From the NCBI GenBank assembly GCA_963662705.2, contig OY759767.1:682001-746000 (forward strand): a stretch of DNA of 64,000 bases. The letters are read 5' to 3'. This DNA is from JAPPHA01 sp963662705 (GTDB taxonomy: Bacteria > Pseudomonadota > Alphaproteobacteria > Rhodobacterales > Rhodobacteraceae). The position numbers were made by a program, and so were the translations under genes. Below are positions 47,132-55,720 of the stretch, piece after piece (within the stretch, counting starts at the first letter, position 1; each line of letters begins with the position of its first letter). The notes below the pieces were generated by a model. The model did no database searches. It saw nothing but the letters and a program-made list of their open reading frames with translations, and was not told the origin of the DNA.

Positions 47132-48289
47132 ATGCCGGATGGCGACTCCACGTCCAGCGTACGGATTGTCGACTCGATCAGGGAAATCCCGGCTGAAGAG
47201 TGGGACGCATGTGCCGGAGGCGATTGCCCCCTGCTCAGCCATGCATTTCTCTCGGCGCTGGAGGATTCCGGATCAGTTGCCGCTCAAGAGGGATGGGCAC
47301 CCTGCCATGTGGCGGTTTCGGAGGAAACCGCCGGGATCATCGGTTGCGCCCCGCTTTATCTCAAGGGCCACAGCCAGGGCGAGTATGTCTTCGACCATGG
47401 ATGGGCGGAGGCGTTCGAAAGGGCCGGAGGCCGGTACTATCCGAAACTTGTTTCCGCGATTCCGTTCGCGCCGGTCACGAGCTACCGGCTCCTGGTGCGG
47501 CGCGGGCAGGATGCCAGCCGGGTTCGCGCCCTGCTGATCGCGGGCATGCTCAGGGTGGCGGAACGATTCGGTGTTTCCTCGCTCCACGTCAACTTTCCGG
47601 TAGTCGACGAATGGAGGGACCTGGGATCGTTCGGATTCCTGCAACGGATTGGTCACCAGTTTCACTGGAAGAACGACGGTTTCAGGTCCTTCGACCATTT
47701 CCTCGGTTCGCTTTCGTCGCGAAAGCGCAAGAACATCCGGAAGGAGCGGAGATCGGTCTCCGATTCAGGTGTTATCATGCATCGATTCGCCGGGGACACG
47801 CTGACGGCAGGTCACATGCAGGAGTTCTATCGGTTCTATCGTGACACGACCGACCGCAAATGGGGTTGGGATTACCTGAAAGAACCGTTTTTCGAGATGC
47901 TGCACGAACGCCTGGCAAGGCAGGTTGTCCTGGTCATGGCAGAACTGAACGGCCGATGGGTGGCAGGTGCACTCAACCTTGCCGGCAGAAAGGTGCTTTA
48001 CGGACGCAATTGGGGCTGCATCGCCAGAATCCGGTTCCTCCATTTCGAGACATGCTACTACCAGGCGATCGAGCATGCGATCGAATGCGGCCTGGATCGG
48101 GTCGAGGCAGGCGCACAAGGTCCACACAAGATACAGCGGGGATATCTGCCGACCCGGACATACAGCGCGCACTGGATCGTCCACGAAGGGTTGCGCCGCG
48201 CCGTGTCGGAATTCCTGGATCACGAGAGCCGGTCGGTGGATGCGGAAATGGAGTTTCTTGACACGCTGTCGCCGTTTAGAAAGTCCTGA
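47132..48289 (+). CDS. FemAB/GNAT-like acyltransferase (DUF482, PF04339)
   Basis: A 385-residue protein of the 'peptidogalycan biosynthesis/recognition' family, a FemAB-like double-GNAT fold. Patterns: 'EEWDACAGGDCPLLSHAFLSALE' near the start, 'YFDHGWAEAFERAGG'-type block about 90-105, 'SSRKRKNIRKERRSV' (about 195-210), and 'GAQGPHKIQRGYLPTRTYSAHW' near 330-350. Enzymatic activity of the family is not established. Starts 5 bp after the nucleoside hydrolase stop, so the two are probably co-expressed. Confidence 0.85.
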   Translation: MPDGDSTSSVRIVDSIREIPAEEWDACAGGDCPLLSHAFLSALEDSGSVAAQEGWAPCHVAVSEETAGIIGCAPLYLKGHSQGEYVFDHGWAEAFERAGGRYYPKLVSAIPFAPVTSYRLLVRRGQDASRVRALLIAGMLRVAERFGVSSLHVNFPVVDEWRDLGSFGFLQRIGHQFHWKNDGFRSFDHFLGSLSSRKRKNIRKERRSVSDSGVIMHRFAGDTLTAGHMQEFYRFYRDTTDRKWGWDYLKEPFFEMLHERLARQVVLVMAELNGRWVAGALNLAGRKVLYGRNWGCIARIRFLHFETCYYQAIEHAIECGLDRVEAGAQGPHKIQRGYLPTRTYSAHWIVHEGLRRAVSEFLDHESRSVDAEMEFLDTLSPFRKS

Positions 48290-48477
48290 CGATGGCTTGC
48301 CCCGGACCGGAAACAGCGCCGGGCATCGCCCGCGCGGCCCGGATGCGTGGGTTCGTGGAGGCCGGAAGAAGCGGCGGCAGGGGAGAAAGTCGGTGAAATC
48401 GAGGTGCGCACCTTGACCGTGACTGGACCGGGCGATGCTTCGGCACCGGTGAAATCCCGACGCGAGCCACCACCCGA

Positions 48478-49287
48478 ATGTCGGCTAACGGTTCAGGGCC
48501 CGTGGCGAGGAACAGCCTGAGCCCGGCCATGCATCCGTACCTGATTACCGAGCGTTCTCAACCGATCGCCATCGCCCACCGCGGGTTTTCGGCGCGCCAT
48601 CCGGAAAACACGATGGCCGCATTCGCCGCTGCGGTCGACATCGGCTACCTGTATGTCGAAACGGATGTTCACCCGACGGCCGACGGCATGCTCGTCGCGT
48701 TCCACGACGACAGGCTTGACCGGGTTACAGACCGGGCAGGGGTCATATCGGACCTCGACTGGTCGGAAGTCCGGAAGGCCCGCGTCGGGGGAGAGGAGAG
48801 GATTCCCCTGCTTGAAGAGGTGCTGACGACCTGGGATTCCGTTCGCGTCAACATCGATCCCAAGTCTGACGGGGCAGTCGAGCCGCTGTTGGCGATCCTG
48901 GCGCGCCTCGACGTCTGGGACCGGGTCTGCGTCGGGTCCTTTTCGGGTTCGCGCCTCGCGGGGATGCGCGCGTCCGCCGGAGACCGGCTGTGCACGTCGA
49001 TGGGTCCCCTGGAAGTCACGCGCTTGCGCCTGGCCAGCATGGGGCTCCCGGTCGGTGCCTTTGTGGCGAACTGTGTTCAGGTTCCTCCGAGGGAGTACGG
49101 CCTCACGATCGTGGACAGGCGCTTTACGCGTGCGGCCCGTTCCCGGGCCATGCCCGTACACGTGTGGACGATCAATGATGAAGCGGAAATGCACCGTTTT
49201 CTCGACATCGGGGTCGATGGAATCATGACCGACGAAGTCGAGGTGCTGAAACGGGTCCTGATCGGTCGCGGAATGTGGTCCGATTGA
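48478..49287 (+). CDS. Glycerophosphodiester phosphodiesterase
   Basis: A 269-residue GDPD-family TIM barrel (UgpQ-like, cytosolic): 'IAIAHRGFSARHPENTMAAF' with catalytic His, 'YVETDVHPTADGMLVAFHDD' with metal ligands and second His, 'VNIDPKSD' (Lys), and the closing 'VHVWTINDE' and 'VDGIMTDEV'. It splits glycerophosphodiesters into glycerol-3-phosphate and an alcohol. The start is 48478 or the internal ATG at 48532; the extra N-terminal 18 residues are not conserved in type. Not adjacent to the Ugp-like operon at 0.6-7 kb. Confidence 0.9.
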   Translation: MSANGSGPVARNSLSPAMHPYLITERSQPIAIAHRGFSARHPENTMAAFAAAVDIGYLYVETDVHPTADGMLVAFHDDRLDRVTDRAGVISDLDWSEVRKARVGGEERIPLLEEVLTTWDSVRVNIDPKSDGAVEPLLAILARLDVWDRVCVGSFSGSRLAGMRASAGDRLCTSMGPLEVTRLRLASMGLPVGAFVANCVQVPPREYGLTIVDRRFTRAARSRAMPVHVWTINDEAEMHRFLDIGVDGIMTDEVEVLKRVLIGRGMWSD

Positions 49288-49445
49288 TGGCAGGCATCGT
49301 TCCCGGGTACCGTCGGCGACTGAACCGGGCGGGCAGGACAGCCGCGTTCGTCGATACGCGACCGACGACTGTTCGTTTCACGGGTTGAGTTTTCGGGGGC
49401 GTGACCGATAAACGGTGCGGGGCGAAACCACAGGGAGCGTACGGA

Positions 49446-50342
49446 ATGTGTGGAATCGTGGGTCTCTTCCTCAAGGATCGTGCACTCGAATCCCGATTGG
49501 GTGAATTGCTGACGGGCATGCTTGTCACGATGAGTGACCGGGGACCGGACAGCGCCGGCGTTGCGGTTTACCGTGCGTGCAACGACGGAAAAGGAAAACT
49601 GACCGTTCAATCGGGCTCCCCGGACTCCGACTTCACGGAGTTGGCCAAAGACCTGTGCCCGGTCGTCGGTCGGGATGTCGCGGTCGAGCGAAATGATACG
49701 CACGCTGTTCTGACCATGCCCGCCGAAGATGTCGCGCGCGCGCGGGAGACGCTTCCGGAGGTGCGCCCGGGGGTCCGCGTGATGAGCGACGGCAGCGCCA
49801 TCGAGATTTACAAGGAGGTGGGTTTGCCGGGCGATGTCGCCGAACGCTTCGGAATTCCTGAAATGAGCGGGAGTCACGGGATCGGGCACACGCGCATGGC
49901 GACTGAATCCGCCGTAACCACGGAAGGCGCGCACCCATACTCGACCGGCTCCGACCAGTGCCTGGTCCACAACGGCTCCCTGTCGAACCATAACGCCCTC
50001 AGGCGGCGTTTGCACCGGGAAGGGATGAGGATCGAGAGTGACAACGACACTGAAGTGGGCGCGGCCTACCTGACGTGGAAGATGGCTCACGGCGCCTCCC
50101 TTGGCGAGGCGCTTGAAGACAGTATCCATGTCCTCGACGGATTCTACACTTTCGTCGTCGGGACCCGGGACGGGTTCGGGGTCCTGCGTGACCCAATCGC
50201 ATGCAAGCCCGCCGTGCTGGCCGAGACCGACAGTTTCGTGGCATTCGGCTCCGAGTACCGGGCCCTGGTCGACCTGCCGGGCATTCACGAGGCCGCCGTC
50301 TGGGAACCCGAGCCGGCGCAGGTCTATTTCTGGACGCACTGA
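49446..50342 (+). CDS. Class II glutamine amidotransferase, MgsA/GlxB-like
   Basis: A 298-residue Ntn-type glutamine amidotransferase. The mature N-terminus is Cys after Met ('MCGIVGLFLKD'), followed by 'DRGPDSAGVAVY', 'GIGHTRMATESAVTTEGAHP' and 'LVHNGSLSNHNALRRRL', matching the PurF/GltB glutaminase pattern. ATG at 49446 with AGGGAG upstream is fixed by the required Met-Cys. In N-methylglutamate synthase (MgsABC) and GlxBCD-type enzymes this subunit sits with a GXGXG subunit and an FMN subunit, exactly the order found here. Confidence 0.88.
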   Translation: MCGIVGLFLKDRALESRLGELLTGMLVTMSDRGPDSAGVAVYRACNDGKGKLTVQSGSPDSDFTELAKDLCPVVGRDVAVERNDTHAVLTMPAEDVARARETLPEVRPGVRVMSDGSAIEIYKEVGLPGDVAERFGIPEMSGSHGIGHTRMATESAVTTEGAHPYSTGSDQCLVHNGSLSNHNALRRRLHREGMRIESDNDTEVGAAYLTWKMAHGASLGEALEDSIHVLDGFYTFVVGTRDGFGVLRDPIACKPAVLAETDSFVAFGSEYRALVDLPGIHEAAVWEPEPAQVYFWTH

Positions 50343-50343
50343 A

Positions 50344-51027
50344 ATGCAGACCTACGATCTCGCGGCTTCGGGTCTCCGTGGTCTCAACAGCACGCTGCAG
50401 GCGCTCGACATCAATTCGAACGCGACCCGATGGGACGTGATCAATCCCAGGGGAAGCCATGCCGTGGCGGTCGGACTCGATGCTCCGATCGAAGTCACGA
50501 TTCGGGGCTCGACCGGCTACTACTGCGCCGGCATGAACAAGCAGGCGACGATCAGGGTTGCAGGTTCTGTCGGGCCGGGTGTGGCCGAGAACATGATGTC
50601 CGGGACCGTCATTGTGGAGGGGGACGCAAGCCAGTCCGCCGGTGCGACCGGGCACGGAGGATTGCTGGTGATCAAGGGAAATGCGTCGTCACGGTGCGGG
50701 ATCTCGATGAAGGGTATCAACATCGTTGTGCACGGAAACATCGGCCACATGTCGGGTTTCATGGCCCAGGCCGGGACTCTCGTGGTTTGCGGAGACGCCG
50801 GGGAAGCCCTCGGCGACTCGATTTACGAGGCGCGGATCTTCGTCAGGGGTTCCGTGCGCAGCCTCGGGGCGGATTGCATCGAAAAGGTCATGCGACAGGA
50901 ACATCGCGATGAGCTCGCAAGCCTTCTTGTTGCCGCTGGTTGCTCAGCCGAGCCCGAGGAGTTCCGCAGGTACGGCTCGGCGCGGAAGCTTTACAATTTC
51001 GACGTCGACAATGCCCAGGCATATTGA
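50344..51027 (+). CDS. GXGXG-motif subunit, MgsB/GlxC-like
   Basis: A 227-residue right-handed beta-helix protein corresponding to the C-terminal GXGXG domain of glutamate synthase. Repeats of G-x-x-G spacing are visible: 'VAGSVGPGVAENMMSG', 'VEGDASQSAGATGHGG', 'VKGNAS' like, 'VHGNIGHMSGFMAQAG' and 'VCGDAGEALGDSIYEA'. It serves as structural linker between glutaminase and FMN subunits. The ATG is one base after the amidotransferase stop. Confidence 0.88.
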   Translation: MQTYDLAASGLRGLNSTLQALDINSNATRWDVINPRGSHAVAVGLDAPIEVTIRGSTGYYCAGMNKQATIRVAGSVGPGVAENMMSGTVIVEGDASQSAGATGHGGLLVIKGNASSRCGISMKGINIVVHGNIGHMSGFMAQAGTLVVCGDAGEALGDSIYEARIFVRGSVRSLGADCIEKVMRQEHRDELASLLVAAGCSAEPEEFRRYGSARKLYNFDVDNAQAY

Positions 51028-51067
51028 CGGGACTGTCCGGTCTGCCACAGAGCAGGGAGGCTCGACC

Positions 51068-52378
51068 ATGGAAACTGTTTCGGACCGCGACGGGATCGGA
51101 ATCCCTCCCTGGCAGCGGGAAATCAGGCGCGCCGCGGAAACGGGCATATACAAGATCAGGGGCGGTGGCGCGGGCCGTCGATCGCGGTTCGACGATCTGC
51201 TGTTTCTCGGTGCATCGGTCTCCCGGTACCCGCTCGAGGGATACAGGGAGACCTGTGCGACCAACGTGACATTGGGGACGCGGTACGCCGAGAACCCGAT
51301 CGAGCTCGAGATTCCGATCACGATTGCGGGCATGAGCTTCGGGGCGCTGTCCGGCCCGGCGAAAGAGGCGCTTGGACGGGGCGCATCGGCGGCCGGGACA
51401 TCGACGACAACCGGTGACGGTGGAATGACCCAGGAGGAAAGAATCCATTCGAATCGGCTTGTCTACCAGTACCTGCCGTCGCGATACGGAATGAACCCGG
51501 ACGATCTCCGGAAAGCCGACGCGATCGAAGTCGTTGTCGGGCAGGGTGCAAAGCCTGGCGGCGGCGGAATGCTCCTCGGCCAGAAAATCTCCGACCGTGT
51601 GGCTGAAATGAGAACGTTGCCCAAGGGCATCGATCAGCGATCCGCCTGCCGACATCCCGATTGGACAGGGCCGGACGATCTTGAAATCAAGATCCTGGAA
51701 TTGCGTGAAATCACCGGTTGGCAGAAGCCGATCTTCGTCAAGATCGGAGCGACCCGGCCCTATTTCGACGTCGCTCTGGCGGTCAAGGCGGGAGCGGACG
51801 TGGTGGTGATCGACGGGATGGAAGGGGGAACCGCAGCCACGCAGGAGGTCTTTATCGAGCATGTCGGAATCCCGACACTTGCCTGCATTCGCCCTGCCGT
51901 CAGGGCGCTTCACGATCTCGGCGTCTACCGGGAGGTGCAACTGGTCGTCTCTGGCGGGATCAGGAACGGCGCCGACGTCGCCAAGGTCCTCGCCCTTGGG
52001 GCGGACGCGGTATCGATTGGAACGGCTGCGCTCGTCGCTCTCGGAGACAACCACCCGAAGTGGGCTCATGAGTATCGCGAACTCGGTGCGACGGTCGGCC
52101 AGTATGACGACTGGCACGAAGGACGCGATCCGGCCGGAATTACGACGCAGGACCCCGAGCTTGCCGCCCGTCTCGACCCGGTCGAGGGCGGCCGAAGGGT
52201 CCGCAATTTCCTGAAGGTCATGACGCTTGAAGCCCAGACCATTGCCCGGGCATGCGGCCACAACAACCTGCGCAACTTTGAACCAGAGGATCTTTGCGCG
52301 ACTTCGGTCGAGGCCGCGGCCATGGCACAAGTCCCGTTGGCGGGGACCGACTGGATTCCGGGGCAGGGTCCGTACTGA
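51068..52378 (+). CDS. FMN-dependent glutamate synthase-like subunit, MgsC/GlxD-like
   Basis: A 436-residue FMN-binding TIM barrel equal to the synthase domain of glutamate synthase. Visible: 'ITIAGMSFGALSGPAKEALGRGA', 'TTTGDGGMTQEER', 'GQGAKPGGGGMLLGQKIS', 'VVIDGMEGGTAATQEVF' and 'VSGGIRNGADVAKVLALGADAVSIGTAAL' in shape. Together with the two preceding genes it would transfer ammonia (or methylamine in N-methylglutamate synthase) onto 2-oxoglutarate/glutamate. No methylamine oxidation genes are in the window, so the mgs assignment is tentative. ATG at 51068; 40-bp gap after the GXGXG gene. Confidence 0.88.
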   Translation: METVSDRDGIGIPPWQREIRRAAETGIYKIRGGGAGRRSRFDDLLFLGASVSRYPLEGYRETCATNVTLGTRYAENPIELEIPITIAGMSFGALSGPAKEALGRGASAAGTSTTTGDGGMTQEERIHSNRLVYQYLPSRYGMNPDDLRKADAIEVVVGQGAKPGGGGMLLGQKISDRVAEMRTLPKGIDQRSACRHPDWTGPDDLEIKILELREITGWQKPIFVKIGATRPYFDVALAVKAGADVVVIDGMEGGTAATQEVFIEHVGIPTLACIRPAVRALHDLGVYREVQLVVSGGIRNGADVAKVLALGADAVSIGTAALVALGDNHPKWAHEYRELGATVGQYDDWHEGRDPAGITTQDPELAARLDPVEGGRRVRNFLKVMTLEAQTIARACGHNNLRNFEPEDLCATSVEAAAMAQVPLAGTDWIPGQGPY

Positions 52379-52449
52379 ATCAGGATTTTGCGAAGCTCAC
52401 GCCGATATCGAATGGCTGAATGACTCTGCATTCGTTCGGGAAAAGTGGT

Positions 52450-52524
52450 TGGCTGGGGTGGTAGGATTCGAACCTACGGTACACGATACCAAAAACCGTT
52501 GCCTTACCACTTGGCTACACCCCA
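52450..52524 (-). tRNA. tRNA-Gln (anticodon TTG)
   Basis: Read on the minus strand it folds as a complete cloverleaf: acceptor TGGGGTG/CACCCCA (52518-52524 with 52454-52460), D-arm GCC...GGC, anticodon stem ACGGT/ATCGT with loop TTTTGGT giving anticodon TTG, T-arm GTAGG-TTCGAAT-CCTAC, then discriminator G and an encoded CCA (52450-52452). Confidence 0.95.
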
Positions 52525-52552
52525 ACCGACGCACCTTCGGCGCTGAAGCCGT

Positions 52553-52580
52553 TATATAGCGTCTGCTTTTTCTCTTGCAA
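52553..52580 (-). promoter_or_regulatory. Promoter of tRNA-Gln
   Basis: On the minus strand TTGCAA (52575-52580) and TATATA (52553-52558) are 16 bp apart and end 28 bp before the tRNA 5' end; strong match to a sigma70 promoter. Confidence 0.65.
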
Positions 52581-52673
52581 CCGCCGTGGCGGACGGGTTT
52601 CGGCCCAGTTGTTTCTGGGTCTGCAACTGAATGTAGGAAAATTCGATGCCAGAAAGGCGACTGAATGATTAGA

Positions 52674-53005
52674 GGATCAAAGCTTTCAAGTCAGAAAAAA
52701 CAACACGGAATGTTCGCGACGCGGCTTTGCGAGGTTTCGGAGTCCTGGTCCTGCCTTCGGGCCGGATGCGATACTTCATCCACACTCGGTCCAAAGGGTA
52801 TCGAATCTGGAAACTCGTCAGCGATGCAGACAACTTGAGAGTGGCGGACGCACACGACGCGGCAAGAGCGGCCCTCTCTGCCATTCGAAGGGGCCAGCCA
52901 GCCGTTGCCTCGCCGGACGAAACCATGTTCATGGCCGTCGCGGAGGAAGTCTTCTGCAGTTATGTCCGCCACTGGAAACCTCTCACTCTGCAGGTCAACA
53001 GGTAG
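52674..53005 (+). pseudogene. Tyrosine recombinase (integrase), N-terminal fragment
   Basis: About 105 codons follow the arm-binding/DUF4102 start of phage and island integrases: 'RDAALRGFGVLVLPSGRMRY' ('GFGVRV.PSG.K.F' in the family), 'IHTRSKGYRIWKLV', 'DAHDAARAALSAIRRGQPA', and the start of the SAM-like core-binding domain 'FMAVAEEVFCSYVRHWKP'. It stops at 53003, well before the catalytic domain (family about 400 residues). It lies 150 bp upstream of tRNA-Gln, on the side opposite to the tRNA 3' end, so it is not a simple attachment-site arrangement. Confidence 0.6.
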
Positions 53006-53049
53006 TGTCTGAGCAATCAGATTCTGCCCCGTCCGCAGGACCGAGAGAA

Positions 53050-53392
53050 AGGCAGTTGATAGTTAAGTTCCACCACCAACGAACGGCCTGGACCTTGAGG
53101 CGAACTTCTTCACGCTCCTGGAGGCAGTCGATATTGGCGGACATATTGCGGACCCGGGGATTGCCCCCGGGGCGAAGCATGCGTATCAGGCCCTTGGATG
53201 GTTTGCCGGTCAATATGCCAGCCCCTGGAACCCGATGGTCGCATTGAAATAGGCGCGCAGGACCGACTTTCCGGTCTCCACGCCACCGAAAGGAAAGCAC
53301 TCTGCCCCTTCCTCGTGAAGGGCTTTGCGAAAATCCGGGTCGCATTCAATTCGCGCCCGAATTGTTTCCTTGAAGTCACGTGTCAGAGCCAT
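53050..53392 (-). pseudogene. HigA-like addiction-module antitoxin, frameshifted
   Basis: The first 57 residues read 'MALTRDFKETIRARIECDPD', 'FRKALHEEGAECFPFGG' and 'KSVLRAYFNATIGFQGLA', a pattern of HTH antitoxin/transcriptional regulators of HigA-like modules. Near 53215 the frame breaks and continues in another frame as 'LTGKPSKGLIRMLRPGGNP' and 'NIDCLQEREEVRLKVQA', the expected second half with the HTH. No toxin gene is next to it. Confidence 0.65.
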
Positions 53393-53471
53393 GTCATTAC
53401 TCCACTCTTGAACGGTTTTCCTGGTTCAACAGAATTTCCAATCCACGTCAGAGCGTGGCGTTCTGCTCGCT

Positions 53472-53714
53472 TCAAAAGGCTCGAAACGCATCAGTTGTAC
53501 GCATAGGTCCGGGATTAGACATCTTGTCCTGCGGTTCCTTACGCTTTGGTCCCTGTTTGCGTCGAAGAACTGGCTCTCGGTCCACAAATCCCAGGGTGTT
53601 TCCGGCTTGCACAGCTTGCGTCATTTCGGATCTCGCGACCGGTTTACGGGATGGGGGCGCAGATTGTGATGTAAGTTCAATGCCACCTTTCTCAAATTCA
53701 TACTTGCCACTCAT
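53472..53714 (-). CDS. Small basic protein of a parA-type partition locus
   Basis: An 80-residue protein of the kind encoded downstream of plasmid ParA ATPases, where it probably serves as the DNA-binding partner. The C-terminal half 'LRRKQGPKRKEPQDKMSNPG' followed by 'PMRTTDAFRAF' resembles the start of such ribbon-helix-helix partners, but the protein stops where the conserved domain would continue, so it may be truncated. The ATG (53712-53714) overlaps the stop of the 37-codon gene before it (ATGA). Confidence 0.5.
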   Translation of the reverse strand: MSGKYEFEKGGIELTSQSAPPSRKPVARSEMTQAVQAGNTLGFVDREPVLRRKQGPKRKEPQDKMSNPGPMRTTDAFRAF

Positions 53715-53824
53715 TTGGCCCTCCCTTGGGCCAGAAGATCGACCACAGCCAGCGCGTGTGCCTGGGCATTCTCGATCGCCGAGGTGATCTGTTTTTCCGC
53801 CTTTGGCCGCATGGAGGCTGCCAT
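53711..53824 (-). CDS. 37-residue small protein between parA and its partner
   Basis: A short frame starting 'MAASMRPKAEKQITSAIENA' and ending 'HALAVVDLLAQGRAK'. It begins 33 bp after the parA stop, has GCAGAAGGG before the ATG, and its TGA overlaps the next ATG, so it fits an operon member. No family recognised; it might be the intact remainder of a larger partition protein. Confidence 0.45.
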   Translation of the reverse strand: MAASMRPKAEKQITSAIENAQAHALAVVDLLAQGRAK

Positions 53825-53856
53825 CCCTTCTGCGTTACGATTCCATGCAATTCAGA

Positions 53857-54432
53857 CTATAGAACGTTCTCCCTGAAGACCCGCATATACGGTGCACGTT
53901 TTGCAAAGCGGACCGGCAACACCGGAATGGCACTCTCGGCCAATTCTTGACCCACATCCCGTTGATCCGAGGTCTGAAACGCGGCATTGGTGCGGGTAAA
54001 CAGCAGAATGTGGTTGATCTCGCGCCTGATCATGTTTCCGGTTGTCTGCAGCAGTCGAACAGCCTGTGCGGCCTGCCGGGCCTCCATCGTCGAACCATCA
54101 AGCGGGATCACGTATAGGTCGGTCCGTCGCAGCGCAAAGGTCACGATTTGATCCTTGGACCCTTCCAGGTCAACGATCAGGTAGTCTGTTTCACCGGCCA
54201 GGAAATCGATAAGCTCAACCGTGTCTTCCCCTTGCGGACGGGCATGAACGGCAAATGGCACGTCTTTGCCGTCAGCTTCCCTGGATTGCGCCCGGGATCG
54301 AATATTCGCGTTCGGATCAAGGTCCAGAATCGCAACACGTCCACCAGATACGGTAATTTTCTCTGCGAGAAGCATAGCAGACGTGGATTTTCAGGAACCG
54401 CCTTTCGGATTGGTGAAAGTAACTACGATCAT
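53857..54432 (-). pseudogene. parA: ParA-family partition ATPase with a stop codon in Walker A
   Basis: From the ATG at 54432 the frame reads 'MIVVTFTNPKGGS', then TGA at codon 14 (54391-54393), then 'KSTSAMLLAEKITVSGGRVA' and 'ILDLDPNANI'. The deviant Walker A of ParA is KGGxGKST, so the TGA replaces the essential Gly (GGA to TGA, one base). The rest is intact: 'DYLIVDLEGSKDQIV' (Walker B region) and 'LYVIPLDGSTMEARQAAQAV'. Without readthrough only a 13-residue peptide, or a protein restarted at 54375 without a P-loop, could be made. An IS30 element ends about 25 bp upstream and has probably removed the promoter. Confidence 0.8.
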
Positions 54433-54475
54433 GGAAAGATGATTATCCTCACACCACTTCCAGTCCGAAGCGCAA

Positions 54476-54526
54476 CGTGGCCATTTCCGGAGCGAGGGCG
54501 TAGCCCGAGCGGAGGAAATGGCCACG
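54476..54526. repeat. Palindromic repeat A with shared core
   Basis: 13-bp perfect arms (CGTGGCCATTTCC at 54476-54488 with GGAAATGGCCACG at 54514-54526) around a loop that holds AGGGCGTAGCCCGA (54495-54508), itself a small palindrome. Same core as in repeat B. Confidence 0.7.
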
Positions 54527-54638
54527 TGACGGGAATTTTGGTCCCCGGGGCACCGGCAATCCGGTTCGGTGACGGCTGAAATCCCTTCCAGACGAGCGTA
54601 GCCGCGCTCTCCGGACGGCGCAAGCCCCGGCGAGGGGG

Positions 54639-54701
54639 CAACTCCGGCCCGCCAGACGAAGGAAGGGCGTAGCCCGACCGGAGGCCGGCGGGCCGGAGTT
54701 G
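54639..54701. repeat. Palindromic repeat B with shared core
   Basis: 15-bp perfect arms (CAACTCCGGCCCGCC at 54639-54653 with GGCGGGCCGGAGTTG at 54687-54701) around a loop with the identical core AGGGCGTAGCCCGA (54664-54677) followed by CGGAGG, as in repeat A. Arms differ between A and B while the core is conserved, a REP-like organisation. Confidence 0.7.
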
Positions 54702-54754
54702 TTCGAGTTTCCCTCGAACCGATCCTTCCGAAGGACGGTCCGGGACGGCGTCCG

Positions 54755-55720
54755 TCAGGGAGGCTGGGCCTCGCGGAACGCCTCGGCCGGGGTCCGGTAG
54801 CGCAGCGACTTCCTTGGACGCGCGTTCAGCCGGTCCTGGACCGCCTTCACCTGGGCGTCGGTAATCCTGCGAAAGTCCGTGCCCTTCGGGAAGTACTCCC
54901 GCACAAGGCCATTCACGTGCTCGTTCAGGCCGCGCTCCCAGGCGTGGTACGGCGTGGCGAAGAAGAACCCGGCGCCGAGGGCCTGCGTCACCCATGCGTG
55001 CCCCGCGAACTCCTTGCCGTTGTCCGCCGTGATGGTGTGGACAAGGGCCTGCAACGGCAGCAGCATCAGCAGCAGGGCAGCGCCGACCGCGTCCGCCGTC
55101 CGTCTTTCAACCCTCTGAAGCAGCGTATATTTCGACGCCCGGTCCACCAGCGACACCAGGGCGCCGCTGTGGCCCTTCCCGACGATCGTGTCCACCTCCC
55201 AGTCGCCGGTCCGCTCCTTCGCCTCCACAACCGCCGGACGCTCGGAAATGTCCACACGGTCCGGAATGTGCCCGCGGCCGGCGTGACGGCCGCCCTTCCA
55301 GTTCGGCTTCTTGCCGCGGCGGCGGAGGAACCGGTAGAGCCCGCCGCCCGCCTTCCGATCGGCACGGACGTGCGTGTAGATCCACTGACGGCCAGCCATC
55401 GGGACACCGTCCTTCCGAAAGCGGCCGGCGATCTGCTCGGGGCTCCAGCCCTCCGCCAGCTTGTCCGCAACCAGTCTCCACCGCTCCGGCGTCATCTTCC
55501 TCGGAACCGACGAGGCCGCCCGACGCCGTGCCGACGCCGTGTGCTGCGCCTGCTTGTGCCGATATCCGCGCCCGCCGCTGTTCCGGCGCACCTCGCGCCA
55601 GACCGTCGTCCGGTCACGGCCCAGCTGCCGGGCGATGGCCAGACCCGAAAGGCCGCTTTTTCTCAGTGCATAAATCTGGCATCTCTCTTCATAGGTCAGG
55701 TGGTGGTAGCCTTTTGGCAT
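54755..55720 (-). CDS. IS30-family transposase
   Basis: A 321-residue transposase beginning 'MPKGYHHLTYEERCQIYAL', the IS30 N-terminal helix-turn-helix ('GLSGLAIARQLGRDRTTVWR'). The DDE catalytic domain is present: 'DWEVDTIVGKGHSGALVSLV' (first Asp), 'ITADNGKEFAGH' (second Asp), and Glu in 'WERGLNEHVNGLVREYFPKG'. The frame looks complete, so the element may still be active. ATG at 55720 fits other IS30 proteins; the frame is open to 55807. Confidence 0.93.
   Translation of the reverse strand: MPKGYHHLTYEERCQIYALRKSGLSGLAIARQLGRDRTTVWREVRRNSGGRGYRHKQAQHTASARRRAASSVPRKMTPERWRLVADKLAEGWSPEQIAGRFRKDGVPMAGRQWIYTHVRADRKAGGGLYRFLRRRGKKPNWKGGRHAGRGHIPDRVDISERPAVVEAKERTGDWEVDTIVGKGHSGALVSLVDRASKYTLLQRVERRTADAVGAALLLMLLPLQALVHTITADNGKEFAGHAWVTQALGAGFFFATPYHAWERGLNEHVNGLVREYFPKGTDFRRITDAQVKAVQDRLNARPRKSLRYRTPAEAFREAQPP

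Noticed and set aside
50888..52330. 480-codon frame antisense to the FMN synthase gene
   Set aside because: Shadow frame without family pattern.
52450..53005. tRNA-Gln as attachment site for the adjacent integrase stub
   Set aside because: The stub lies upstream of the tRNA 5' end; integrases normally insert at the 3' end, and I found no duplicated tRNA end here.
54429..54995. 188-codon minus-strand frame across the palindromes
   Set aside because: It is the chance translation of the repeat region plus an out-of-frame piece of the IS30 transposase.
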